Assembly: GCF_036898095.1 (NCBI RefSeq)
Contig: NC_090730.1
Coordinates: forward strand, 34,060,717-34,124,716
DNA length: 64,000 nt
Source of the DNA: Palaemon carinicauda
Taxonomy: Eukaryota > Arthropoda > Malacostraca > Decapoda > Palaemonidae
Direction: 5' to 3'
A model generated the notes under the pieces. It did not search any database. It worked only from the letters and a program-made list of their open reading frames with translations, and was not told the origin of the DNA. A program made the position numbers and the translations under genes. Shown here piece after piece: positions 1 through 12,941 of this stretch (the stretch's first letter is position 1; each line of letters begins with the position of its first letter).

Positions 1-187
1 CCAAAGTTCAGTATTTTAGGCAATAACTTTTATGTTAGAATGTTATGTGGAATAACAACAAGCGGGTCTATACAACGTAATTATAATTTGGAATCATTGC
101 TGAAAATATTATGATACTGATGAATTGATAGTGAATTACTTTTAAACAAAATGCCTCCTTCCCCGCCTTCAGAATCACACTTTCGAT

Positions 188-1026
<839 letters not shown>

Positions 1027-1634
1027 CTTCCTCTTTATTACATACGAGAGATTATGACATCACTTTTTCTATTGTTTAAGTCTCCCAACACACGTATAAG
1101 CAAATGGTTATACGTAAGTATAGACCTGGAAACCTTATTATAAATAAAAGAACCTGAAATAATCCATTTTAACTCCACTCTTATAAAAGGGATTTTGAAA
1201 TCAAAATGGAACGAGTATCTCACATTCAGATAGATTTTCCCTTTCCCATTCCTCTTCACCCATCACAGTTTCTCCATTTTGATATTGGGATCTGCTCTAA
1301 GAGAGTCTGAGTGAACCTCAGATTCTATATCATAAAATCCACTTAAGGTGTTTCTTTGGCTCCATATTGAAAGGCAGAGGGATGTGAACTTCTCTTGCAT
1401 GTGCATTCGAACTCATTTCTTTTGGATCTATGGATCCTATAGGAAGAAATTTTCTTGCTTCATACGCAATTCTAAATTGATGAACATATAGTGGTTTACA
1501 GATTTTCAATTCATTCATTAGAAAATTAAATAAAAACAAAAAGTGCTGATATGATTTTGGAGTTAAGCGGCTGGTGATAAAGAGTTGTTACAGTAGATTA
1601 TAAGATAAGAGGATTTGTAATTGGGCCTTTAAAA

Positions 1635-1638
<4 letters not shown>

Positions 1639-1710
<72 letters not shown>
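1639..1710. repeat. (CT)n microsatellite
   Basis: A pure CT dinucleotide tract of about 72 bp. Confidence 0.97.
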
Positions 1711-1713
<3 letters not shown>

Positions 1714-2785
1714 GATAATCATATTGTTTACTTTGCCTGCTTATTGAACTGCTGTATAGTAGCACTAATTAAGAGAAATAAAATACAAGAGGTGAAAAAT
1801 AACTATGGAGGCTACATTAGTTATGTTACCGTGTTTAAAGTGCAACGCTCTATTGTTTACCCTTTTTCAAAGTTATAAATCAAATCATTCCACGACAGCA
1901 GCTTTTTAATGTTTTTGGCTCTAAAATCGCCGATGCTATCAAAAAAACAACATTCAAGTTTCATTTGATGCTTTATGAATTAGGTGTTCACTTCTTGAGG
2001 CTAAACTCAAGTCTTATAAACTAAAAAAGGCTTGAGTGATGAGAAGTAACTTGTACAATTTATTCTCTTAATAGTCTTGATTGCTATTCTGTTTACTGAG
2101 CAACCGTTGATACAAAATTCCATGTACATAAGCTATAGAGATAAAATGCATCAACACTATCCTTTGACCCAGAGGATAGTTTACTGGATATTAGTAGACG
2201 AGATAAATCACCTCAGTGTTTTAGATAGTTATTACCTGTACATGGTGGAAGGGACACGATGAAGCCATGAGTCATGTAATGCAGCCAATCCCTCTAGATT
2301 GAAATGTCTGTTGATTTGCAATAACTTAACTAAGTTTGAATATCAATCGTATTTGTAATCATAACTTTTGTGTGCACTGTATATGGTTTCCATGTGGTAT
2401 CGTTTGTACTCATCGTTAGATCTATGAATATCACTCAACCACCAAAAAATGAGTCTTAAGTAGCAAGTGACCTACTCCATTTCATGATCATCACTTCATA
2501 CATACACATTTCCTTCTCACTCCAGCCCGGTGGCTCTTAACTATTTCCAAGTTAAGTGTCTGATGCATAGAGCTAAATCCTAGTCTTCTCCTGACTTTAT
2601 ATGAATTTAAATCTATAACTTGCATTCGTATTCTAGATTTGGAGACTTACTCTCGTTTTTTTTTTTGCTGGTACTTGATATTTTTTTTTTTTGCTAGGAT
2701 TTAAAAAGCGCACTAATAACAGAAGTTATGTAGGCTACTCGTAAATTGTAAAAATGAGCTGTCGGATATAGAGCAATATTTTCAG

Positions 2786-2788
<3 letters not shown>

Positions 2789-2828
<40 letters not shown>
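2789..2828. repeat. (TC)n microsatellite
   Basis: A pure TC dinucleotide tract of about 40 bp. Confidence 0.95.
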
Positions 2829-2835
<7 letters not shown>

Positions 2836-3352
2836 ATTACCTCCTGTTAGGACTAAGAAAAGTTTTATGGAAGATATAGCAACTTTCATTCAAAGACTTT
2901 CATTATGCTCGCCCACCCAACTAGTAAAGTTACTCAATTCGGTCCAAAAACTAGCAGTTCTGACTGACTTATCGTGGTTTTCTATTTTACTGAAATACTT
3001 CTTATTAAAAGTTATGTTAAATGATGTCGATACATAAAAAACTTTTTGAAGAAACCATATTTGACCCTTTAATGTATCTCCTTATAAGAGCTCTCAATCC
3101 GCAATATAATTATCTATTTCTCAGTAGGAAATATTAACAAAAAAATCTTAATTCGAAAGACATTGATCTTCTTCAATCTTAGTAGATGTTGACAAATGAT
3201 TATATTTGAAGATGTTCTCTGTTGCCTTACTTGGAAATTTGCTTGAAAAGTCTTTCTTGAAGTGTGTTTCAGTAATTCCGTTTATTTCCAATCATCTTGA
3301 GATGCGAATCAAGTTTTGCAAAAGGTACACAAAGAAAGTATGACTAAATTTC

Positions 3353-4645
<1,293 letters not shown>

Positions 4646-4695
<50 letters not shown>
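4646..4695. repeat. (TA)n microsatellite ending the 274-bp array
   Basis: About 50 bp of TA that follows the last partial unit directly after its ATCCATA segment. Confidence 0.95.
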
Positions 4696-4698
<3 letters not shown>

Positions 4699-5290
4699 TG
4701 ATTGTGCCTGCGTGTAGAATAAAAATACCCATGGAACAAATTGGCGAGCAATCAGCTTTATAAGAGCTATAAATGAGAGAGGGCCTGATGACTTGCGTGG
4801 GGTAAATTGACCCATACTCTTCGGGATGATAAACGTAAAAAATAATTATTCTCAAGATTAGAGATGGTTTTGGAAGAAAAATCCTCCCTCAAAGAATATT
4901 TATATTTTAGGGGAACTGTAAATTTTTCGTATCATGTGAGAGATGATGACATGTGTTTTCCTCAAAGTAAAGTTCACGGATTGACGCTAAAATGGACGCA
5001 CAAGCTTTAACACAGCCTTTGATGCCATAGAGTCAATAATTCTATGCTTAATTTTGGTTTTTATCGGAATGGAAGTTACAAATAGAGAAAGCTATCAGTT
5101 GTCAAGGAACTCCTTTAGAAATCGAAGTTCTTTATTTACTTCATTTTAAATTTGACTTAACAACTCTATTATAAGGAGAGGTAATGTTCATTTCAGGCTC
5201 AATGCTCGGGAACCGTCAAAAAAACGCTTCCACGATCCCGTAATGACCTGGTTAGTCTTCTTCGATGTGACAGTCCCTTCTATTATCAGA
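4696..5290. other. Unassigned sequence before the DIRS cluster
   Basis: No gene or element recognised. The right edge passes without a clear boundary into the GCCGGC-rich part of a DIRS leader. Confidence 0.45.
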
Positions 5291-5325
5291 CACTTCCGTT
5301 TTTCCTGCATTTGGTTCAGTGCAGA

Positions 5326-5560
5326 TCCTGCCGACACTGCCGGCCCCGCCGACGCCGCCGGCCCCGCTGGTCCCGCCGGTACTGCCGGCCCCGCTGGTCC
5401 CGCCGGCACTGCAAATGCCGGCAGGCAGGCGTCTGCCGAGCCTGCCGGCAGCTACCGTTAATAAAATATGAATATAGTGTCGACCTGCCGACATTGTCGG
5501 TATGATGGGCTAATCAGCATATGCCAGCAGGCCGGCATCTGCCGGGCCTGCCGACCACTG
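5326..5560. repeat. GCCGGC-rich cluster in DIRS leader fragment
   Basis: Dense GCCGGC and TGCCGGCA-type short palindromes, a sharp GC-rich island in AT-rich surroundings. It corresponds in position to the cluster at 14985-15480 in the main element. Several overlapping open frames rich in Ala, Gly and Pro are products of the repeat and not genes. Confidence 0.8.
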
Positions 5561-7219
5561 CTGGCTATTAATATAACATTATGGGTGGAAGGCATTGGCC
5601 AACTGCGACAAGCTACTCAGTTGCCGGCAGACAGGCCTACCAAACTCACCAACGGCCATCGATCAGCGATGTCCGAGGTAAGAGATTACAGCGAACTGTT
5701 AGCCTAACCAACCCAAATTGTCGGCAGAATTAACTGCCGACTATAGCCCATGATAGACAGAAAGAGAGAAAGGAAAGGATACAAGACGGTAAAGAATCAG
5801 CTATGTCGTCTACATCCTGAAAGAGTGTACCAGTGGAAGAGGGAAATCAATTCGAGCTTCCACTCAACCATATCCCATCTTAAGGAATATGGAAGGCAGT
5901 CCAAGGGAGGACTCTAAGGAACACTCAAAGATATGAGGTTATCTGTCAGTAACCTAACCAGGCACTGACAGAAAAACTCATGCCAGGTCTACAGACGTCC
6001 AGAGGAGCCTATGTAGAACCACGGCCATAAGGGTGTTGGATCATTCAACACAAAAGAGATAGCGTGGAAGGGGTGAATAGTCCACAAGTAAAGCAATTCC
6101 CTAAGGCATTACTTAACCTGAAGGATTCTGTCCTCATATAAGCCTCAACTAGGGGAAGTCAATTCCCCAGGTTGGGTTAGGCAATGAGAGAACGTCAGAA
6201 AACGAACTCATGAGAACAGAATCTCGTACCAGGGATCAAAACAAGGAAGAAACCTATCCTCCCGTTAAGAACCCCCAATACAGGACTGTCTGCTAGACCA
6301 AAAAGAGGAAATTGTAAAACAATAACCTCTACAAGATCTAGCTACTCAGTTGCCGGTATAAATCCAGGTAGCCAGATGCCTAACACAGACTTACTCTGAT
6401 GTCCCGTCCCCAACTCCAAACTCAATGCTGACAAGCTACTCAGTTGCCAACTCAGAGAAAAGGAGAGGGAAACGAAACGCCCCAGAAAATTTACCCAACC
6501 ACAGGTTACAGTAAATTAACTGAGGATAGTCTAGGCTAATCAGAGGGAAAGGGAATTACTCTATATCTCATAGAGATAGTATTGACTTAAAGGGGCAATG
6601 ATATCTATCTTACCCCTAAAGACAATACAAGAGTAATGGGGGCATATAAAGTATACTAAAGCACTAAAGCTATTAAGCTAGAGAGCTTAGAGAAACGTTC
6701 TACGTAACTCTGGTATACTATTATGGAAGAGGAAAGGAAATAGTAATATCTTAATTGTATAAAATATTGCCTGAGCTTCAATACAACTTTACCAGGAAGG
6801 TTATATCATGCATGAGGTGTGAAAGTGCCTAAGCTAGATGCCTAGCACTCGTGAGGCTCGAAATTATAGCCAAATTCACGACAACAATGACATAATATAA
6901 AAATCCCTAGCTAAAATACTAAATAGCTAAAGTTATTAAAGCAAGGATGCCGGGAATATCGTTCTTGCTAACTAAATGAACAAAAGAACGATCGCGTCAT
7001 GACGCCATCCGGCCAGCAACAGCTCTTGTTACGTTAATTACGATATCAATCGAAAAGCAAAACTGGCAAGAGCTTACATTTACAATATTCAAAGATATTA
7101 CTTAACTTTCCAGAAGCTGATGGAGCTGGGGAATCCATAATAATGCTAAAAAGCTTCGAAAATAGCGAGGTAACACAGGGAAAATACTGGTCAGCAAAGG
7201 TACAAACGAAAGAATGGTT

Positions 7220-7510
7220 TGGTGGCGCCGTGCGGTGGCGGATGGCCGAACTATTTACAGTACATTAGGAGAGTCGAGTAGTTTTACCTCTTTAACGACT
7301 CTCTTATTTTCTTGCCACTTTCCCTCTCGAAGTGAAAGGCTATTCGGGGTGTAAATAGCTATGAGATGTGTCAAGATACGTCCTTACGCGATATCCCTTG
7401 GAGAAATTTAAGGGATACTCGCTCCAGGAGTTAGAATTCTGGATACCTTCGGTAAATTCTCTGGGATATATCACTGTAGTCACATATAACTTAAGAAGCT
7501 ACTAATGAAG
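7220..7510 (+). repeat. Diverged DIRS terminal repeat copy
   Basis: Similar in order and sequence to the right inverted terminal repeat at 16684-17022, including GGAGTTAGAATTCTGG, AAATTCTCTGGGA and AAGCTACT. It runs into a partial hairpin arm starting CCATCAGCACGACATGG at about 7513. Confidence 0.75.
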
Positions 7511-7559
7511 GAACTTCCATCAGCACGACATGGCCTAAGCCCAAAAACCTGCCGTTTAA

Positions 7560-8164
7560 TTTTGCGATGAACAGCTAATTGACTGGGACTGTCAATTAAA
7601 GGGAGAAGGGGTCATCACTTTTAGGGTGACCTCCTTTAAATGAGTGTTACCATGGTGACACTAATTCTTTTCAAAATCCCAGGTGTGGAATTATACAGAT
7701 AGCACTAGTGCCGTGTGTACGTAGTACACAATGTCGACAGAATGTAATCGGTACAGAGATCATAAGAGAAATTTTATTATAAAAATTTTTCTTCAATCTG
7801 AGAGTGGCACTCACCAGTTCTTTTTCTTTCAAGAAAAGAAATATAGTCTCTGTATTCGTTACGTGTATAATTCCATTGTCATACTACATTCGTTTTACTG
7901 GTTAACTCATTTAGTCATTTATTAGGAATAAATGTCTATTAGAATATAGTGCGTCCGAATTCTCCCGACAATTGCATGTATAAATGCCAGAGTTCTTTGA
8001 CTTACTAAAGTGAGCATTCTTCATATAGTTGTATGCTCACAAACAATAGATATAAGAGACACTGATATTAATTCAGCAATATATACAAACTATGAGACTG
8101 TTTGTATATTCAGTGTATTCTTATGTTTGTTCATACAATATATGTTAACCTTGTGACCCCTTTC
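7560..8164. other. Unassigned sequence between DIRS pieces
   Basis: No coding frame or clear repeat identified. It may contain diverged DIRS untranslated sequence, but I could not align it convincingly. Confidence 0.4.
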
Positions 8165-8346
8165 TACTATCTAGAATGACTCTTCCCTGTAGGGGGGCAG
8201 GAAGCACTAACATCGTTTATGATTAGTGATGATGACGGATAATGGTGACGGCATTTGTCTCAATTGGTCTACATGACCACAGAAAGGTTATTCCAAGGTT
8301 AAGGCACTGATGAAAATCCACAGATACACTGATAGTCTGATATGCT

Positions 8347-8465
8347 TCCATCAGGACGACATGGCTTGAACCCAAAAAAAGGATTTTGAGCAAAGCGAAA
8401 AACGGATTTTGAGCAAAGCGAAAAATCTATTTTTGGGTGAGATGGCCATGTCGTCCTGATGGAAG
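8347..8465. repeat. Hairpin-forming end motif (left outer copy)
   Basis: Arms CCATCAGGACGACATGG and its complement CCATGTCGTCCTGATGG enclose an AT-rich loop. This copy has an internal duplication of about 25 bp beginning GGATTTTGAGCAAAGCG that the inner copy at 8861-8951 lacks. Confidence 0.85.
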
Positions 8466-8783
8466 TTCCTAAAGGGTAGCTTCCTTGGGTATATATAACT
8501 ACGGCAAAATTCCCAGAGAATTTACCTTAAGGTACCCAGAATTCTAACTCCTGGAGCAAATATCCCTAATAAAAGAACCAGGGATATCGCGAAATATCAG
8601 AGGACGTATTCTTGACACGCCACATAGCAATCTGCACCCCGAACAGAGTTAACACTTCGAAGGGGTCAATTGGCAAGAAAATGAAAACGAGAAAGAAAGG
8701 AGAGCCGCTCGCAAGGTATCTCTCCTCTCCCGTTTCGTAAGCATACATTGCGCCGCTCACGGCGCCATCTGTATTCCTTGTAG
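8465..8783 (-). repeat. DIRS left inverted terminal repeat
   Basis: The reverse complement matches 16684-17022 with only about ten visible differences over about 330 bp, including the segments around GGCGCCGTGAGCGGCG and GGTACCTTAAGGTAAATTC. This is the inverted repeat pair that defines the element. Confidence 0.93.
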
Positions 8784-9135
8784 CGATACACGAGGTGCTA
8801 CAGATACTGTATGTAGGGAGGGGACCTACAGCCCTTTAAAAGAAAGGGAAGGGCGGGTCCATCAGGACGACATGGCCATCTCACCCAAAAATAGATTTTT
8901 CGCTTCGCTCAAAATCCGTTTTTTGGGCTCAAGCCATGTCGTCCTGATGGAAGTATACCAGAGCATTACTGTATCTGTGGATTCTCAAAACGTGCCGTAC
9001 TCCCCGAAGGTATTTCCCGGCCAACTAGACCTAGAGACCCAAGATGTTACCGTCATACATCTTTTCAACTAACCATAGTCCATGTTAGAGCTTCCTGCCC
9101 CCCACAGGGAAGAGTCCTACTAGACTCTGGAAAAG
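8784..9135. repeat. Putative DIRS internal complementary region
   Basis: Lies just inside the left terminal repeat. It contains a full hairpin copy (8861-8951) complementary to the outer left hairpin. It also has about 75 bp (8784-8860) similar to the sequence next to the right hairpin (17080-17160), and a stretch (8952-9135) that is a diverged reverse complement of 8165-8346. DIRS elements are known to carry such a region, complementary to both outer ends, used in circle formation. Assignment is inferred from position and complementarity. Confidence 0.65.
8861..8951. repeat. Hairpin-forming motif (inner copy)
   Basis: Perfect 17-base arms CCATCAGGACGACATGG and CCATGTCGTCCTGATGG with an AT-rich loop. 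It is the reverse complement of the outer left copy apart from the missing 25-bp duplication. Confidence 0.88.
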
Positions 9136-9884
9136 TCTCGAAGAGTACATATACCTATGTATGAATAACAGACAAGCCAATATAGTGGTCTCACCCTATA
9201 TCATGTAAAGCATAGTTTGTAAAGAACCACTGAGTCAATATGAAATATCAACCAGTTCTCCGTTCAATACTGGATTGGACAAAGGTTTATATCTGAGTAG
9301 GCGGAAAACTTGCATATCCGCCACCGTCCTCTTAGGGCATGGAGTCCTCCCGCCAAGGGAAAGCATAAACCAATGCAAAGAATGCTTGCATAAAGGAACA
9401 ATCTATTAGAATTATCCCAGATAAATATACATAGAACGTAATGCAAAATTATATCAAATAAATTGACACAGGTGAAGGAGACGCAAGGTTCACAAGAACT
9501 AGTTTATTGACAAACAATAAATAAAACAGGTTAAACAACCATTATATATATATAAGAGGAGGATAACCAACAAATAAGCATAAGCATGATAGTAAACAGA
9601 AACTTGTTTATCTGAAAGAAAAACATTAGCGCCACTTTTAACATACCGAGGTATCAAAATCATAAAAGTCTGTATTACTAATCAGTTACATTAGCGTTGG
9701 AAACGCTCGGCACACATGTCTGCACTTATGCTAGGTTCACCTTTGAAAGTGGAACAGTCAATGTGGGCAACCCAGTGCCCTAACACTTAGTTTGTAGAAC
9801 AGTTCGTAACTACACACTCACCCCGGAATTAATCGTCCCAATTAAATCCACTGTTCCTCGCAGGGTTAAACAGCAGGGTTAACG
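9136..9884 (-). other. DIRS 3' untranslated region
   Basis: Sequence between the end of the recombinase and the internal complementary region. No further open frame with recognisable features is seen; a very short TA tract lies near 9545. Confidence 0.55.
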
Positions 9885-11205
9885 ACACTACCCACTGCTA
9901 CCACAGACCTCATTAGTTGCTCCACTTGCTTAGCATAGTGACGAAAGAACAATCCATACAATTAAAGAAATTTAAGGATGAGGCAACTTTCCTCGGATCG
10001 TGACCTGCGGGTGTACTGTCTGGATCCGCTCTGCGAATAAAATAGGTGATTTTCGCCATAAGTTGTTTCAGTGATAAATTTGAGCCTGATGTTTCTCCCC
10101 TGAATAGTTGACCACCCCTGAAGTCTGAAGTTCTATGAAGATAGACCTTTAGGCATTCCACTGGACATAGAGATGCATCTTCTTTCAGAGGGCAGATTCT
10201 CCAGGGACCCCACCTGTTGGTGGGTAACTCGTTCTTGGCGAGAAACGTAGGATCCGGAAACAGGTTCAGTTCTCCCCCATCCAAGAACTGAACACGACCC
10301 TCCTCTCTCGAGAGGGCTACAATTTCACTAACCCTGGCCCCCGACGCGAGTGCAAATAGGAAGATAACTTTTTAGGTCAAATCCTTTAAAGCACACTCCT
10401 CATTGTTCAACAGCGAAGCGAAGTGAAGAACTTTATCTAAAGACCATGAAATGGGCTTTGGAGGTGCTGATGGTCTGAGCCTAGCACAGGCTTTCGGAAT
10501 TTTATTAAAAATATCGTTAGAGAGGTCGACCTGGAAGGCATATAAAATGGGTCTTGTCAAAGCAGATTTACACGTTGATATTGTGTTGGCTGCTAACCCT
10601 TGACCATGGAGGTGGATGAAGAAAGATAAGCAGAAGTCCGTCGAGATCTTTTGCGGATTCTTTGCCTTGACAAAGGCCACCCATTTCCTCCATGATGACT
10701 CATATTGCCTTCTAGTAGATTTGTACTTATATTCCTCTAGGAAGTCTATACTGTCTTTCGAAATCCCGAAATTTTTTCTCACCGCTAGGGAGAGAAAATC
10801 ATGAGCTGCAGGGTCCGGGTTTTCTGTGATGAAGCGCAGACAGTCGACTTCTGAACTCGCTGGGTCAGAACTGGATCTGGTAACGGTAGACACTTCAGCC
10901 GTAGTTCCAATGCCAGAGGGAACCACACGCTGTTCGGCCACTTGTGAGCCACTAAAGCCGCTACTCCCTTGAAAGATCTCAGTTTGTTGAGGACCCTCAA
11001 CAGAAGGTTGTGAGGAGGGAACAGGTAAATCCTGGACCATCTGTTCCAGTCGAGGGACATCGCGTCCACTGCTTCCGCCAAGGGATCCTCGTACGGGGAC
11101 ACGTAAAGGGGTAACTTCTTGTTGTCTTTCGTCGCAAAGAGGTCTATCTGCAGTTCTGGGACTTGACTCAAGATGAAGGAGAATGATCCTGCGTCTAGGG
11201 ACCAT
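9885..11205 (-). pseudogene. DIRS tyrosine recombinase (broken)
   Basis: This is the strand-exchange enzyme that would integrate the circular DNA of the element. The first part (11205-10372) carries the N-terminal core-binding region (KSTRRQYESSWRKW, then FIHLHGQGLAANTI). A TAA at 10372-10374 interrupts it, and the same frame continues with the Arg box (LASGARVSEI) and the HxxR box (GHDPRKVASS) to 9913. The catalytic Tyr box (FFRHYAKQ, Tyr codon at 9935-9937) is in a different frame, so a second break, a small indel, lies near 9945-9960. Arg, HxxR and Tyr are thus all present but not in one frame. The 5' part overlaps the RT-RNase H frame, as is usual for DIRS. The ATG at 11205 may not be the real start; the conserved part begins near 10905. 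Confidence 0.88.
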
Positions 11206-12754
11206 TCCGACTCTATCTGGATAGAGCGTCCGCTGTCACATTGCGGACTCCTTGAAGGTGAACTGCTGACAGGTACCACTTCTTCTTTTCCGCCAGTCGA
11301 AAGATGGCCAACATCACCTGGTTGAGTGGTGGTGACCTCGGTCCTTGTCGATTCAAGCATCTCACAATCACCTCGCTGTCCAGCACCAACCTTATGTGGA
11401 TCGAGCGACGAGGGGAGACTTTCTTCAAGGTAAGGAGCACTGCCATAGCTTCCAGAAAGTTTATGTGAAATGTCTTGAATAGATTGGACCAAGTCCCTTG
11501 GGCCTTCTTCTGATGAGAATGACCTCCCCACCCCTCCTTCGAGGCGTCTGTGTGAATAGTCAACGAGGGGGGAGGTGGATGAAGAAGTACCGACTTCTTT
11601 AGTTGCCTGACTTGGGACCAAGGCCTGAGAAGAGTACGTAGACAAAGCGGAACTGGTCTTATCAGATCTCTTCGCGCGTTTGATGCATAAGTTCTCCAAA
11701 CTCCGGTTGCATCCTTTAGCTGTGCTCTTAGCACCGGGTCTGTTACTGAAGCAAACTGGAGAGAACCCAGCACTCTCTCCTGTTCGCGTCTTGATATCCT
11801 TTCGGAATCCAGAAGTCTCATGACAGAACCAGCTATCTCCTTCCTCTTCTTCACCGGGATGGAGAGTTGGTGTGACACTAGGTCCCAGTGGATTCCCAAC
11901 CACTGGAACTTTTGAGATGGAGAAAGTTGAGACTTTTTTCTGTTGATCTTGAAGCCTAGATACTCTAGGAACTGGATCACCTGTAGGGAAGCTTGCAAAC
12001 ATTCTGTCTTGGATGCTGCCCACACTAGCCAATCGTCCAGGTAGGCTACCACCTGGATTCCCTTTAGGCGTAATTGTTTGAGAGCTACGCTTGCAAGCTT
12101 CGTGAAGATCCTTGGGGCTATGTTTAGCCCGAATGGCATGGCTCTGAAGGCGTAGAGTCTTCGATGTAGCTTGAACCCTAGGTAGGGGGAGAGTTGACGA
12201 TTGATTGGAACGTGCCAATAGGCGTCTGACAAATCTATGGAGACGGTAAATGCCCTCTTGGGCAGTAAGACCCTTATGTGTTGCAGTGTTAGCATCTTGA
12301 ACTTGCAGTTCACAATGAACTTGTTGAGTGGCGACAAGTCCAGAATGACTCTGAGTTTTTCTGAGTCCTTCTTGGGAACACAAAACAGCCTCCCTTGGAA
12401 TTTGATGGACTTTACCCTTTGGATTACCCTTTTCTCCAACAGTTCTTGAATGTATTCCTCCAGAACGGGGGTGGAGTGTTGGAAAAATCGAGGGCACGGG
12501 GGTGGAGTGCTGTACCAGCTCCAACCCAGTCCATTCTTGAGTAGGCTGTGGGCCCAGGGATCGAAGGTCCACCGATCCCGAAAATTCTGAAGTCTCCCTC
12601 CTACCGGTATCATCTCACTTTGACTGCTGTTGCCCTGAGGCCTTGCCTCCTTGACCACGACCACCCCTGAATCCCCTCCCCCTTGAGGGGCGTCTAGACG
12701 AACCTCTGGCTGCTCCTCTAGGTATCGCTCGAAAAGTAGTTGACTGCCCTTCAA
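10785..12754 (-). pseudogene. DIRS reverse transcriptase-RNase H (frameshifted)
   Basis: This enzyme copies element RNA into DNA and degrades the RNA strand. In the 513-codon frame (12754-11213) I see RT motifs in order: the FCVPKKDSEKLRVILDLSPLN region (about residues 124-144), DLSDAYW (174-180), FGLNIAP (208-214) and the catalytic VAYLDDW (236-242). An RNase H domain follows, from TIHTDAS (about 400) to NVTADALSR (505-513). A TAG then stops this frame, but the expected continuation (ESEWSLD and on to about 10785) lies in another frame, implying a one-base net loss near 11215. The frame opens with TTG at 12754 and no ATG, so the true start is unclear. The gag frame lies just upstream. Confidence 0.9.
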
Positions 12755-12941
12755 ACGCTGGGTTAAATGCCGGAGACTGCGTCGACACGGCTTGGGGTAC
12801 TCACTGGTACGTGGTCGGGGTTTGTGCCACCATCTGGGGCACTGTAGGCATAGGAAATTGCTGTTGCTGCTGCTGTCTGAATGGCTTGGCTGGCCGAGAG
12901 GGTAGCCTAGTCTTCTTAGTCTTCCTCTTTGGTTGGGGACC

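Larger units (their letters stand above)
1027..3352. other. Unassigned AT-rich sequence
   Basis: AT-rich DNA in which I see no credible gene or element end. It contains two pure CT tracts, listed separately. Short poly-T runs occur at about 2658-2690. Confidence 0.5.
5290..7548 (-). mobile_element. DIRS retrotransposon fragment (leader plus terminal repeat)
   Basis: This stretch parallels the leader and right end of the main DIRS element (about 14950-17050). It has the same GCCGGC-rich cluster first, then a similar AT-rich leader (compare the CAACAGCTCTTGT block at about 7016 with 16500), then a diverged terminal repeat at 7220-7510 ending in a partial hairpin motif. No gag, RT or recombinase coding remains. 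The left edge is a truncation and only approximate. It is older than the main copy because its terminal repeat is clearly more diverged. Confidence 0.7.

Noticed and set aside
5188..5505. Gly/Ala/Pro-rich open frames on both strands
   Set aside because: They follow from the GCCGGC repeats in a DIRS leader; several frames are open at once and none has a protein-like pattern.
7731..7925. 64-codon frame between DIRS fragments
   Set aside because: No family resemblance, AT-rich, and flanked by element debris.
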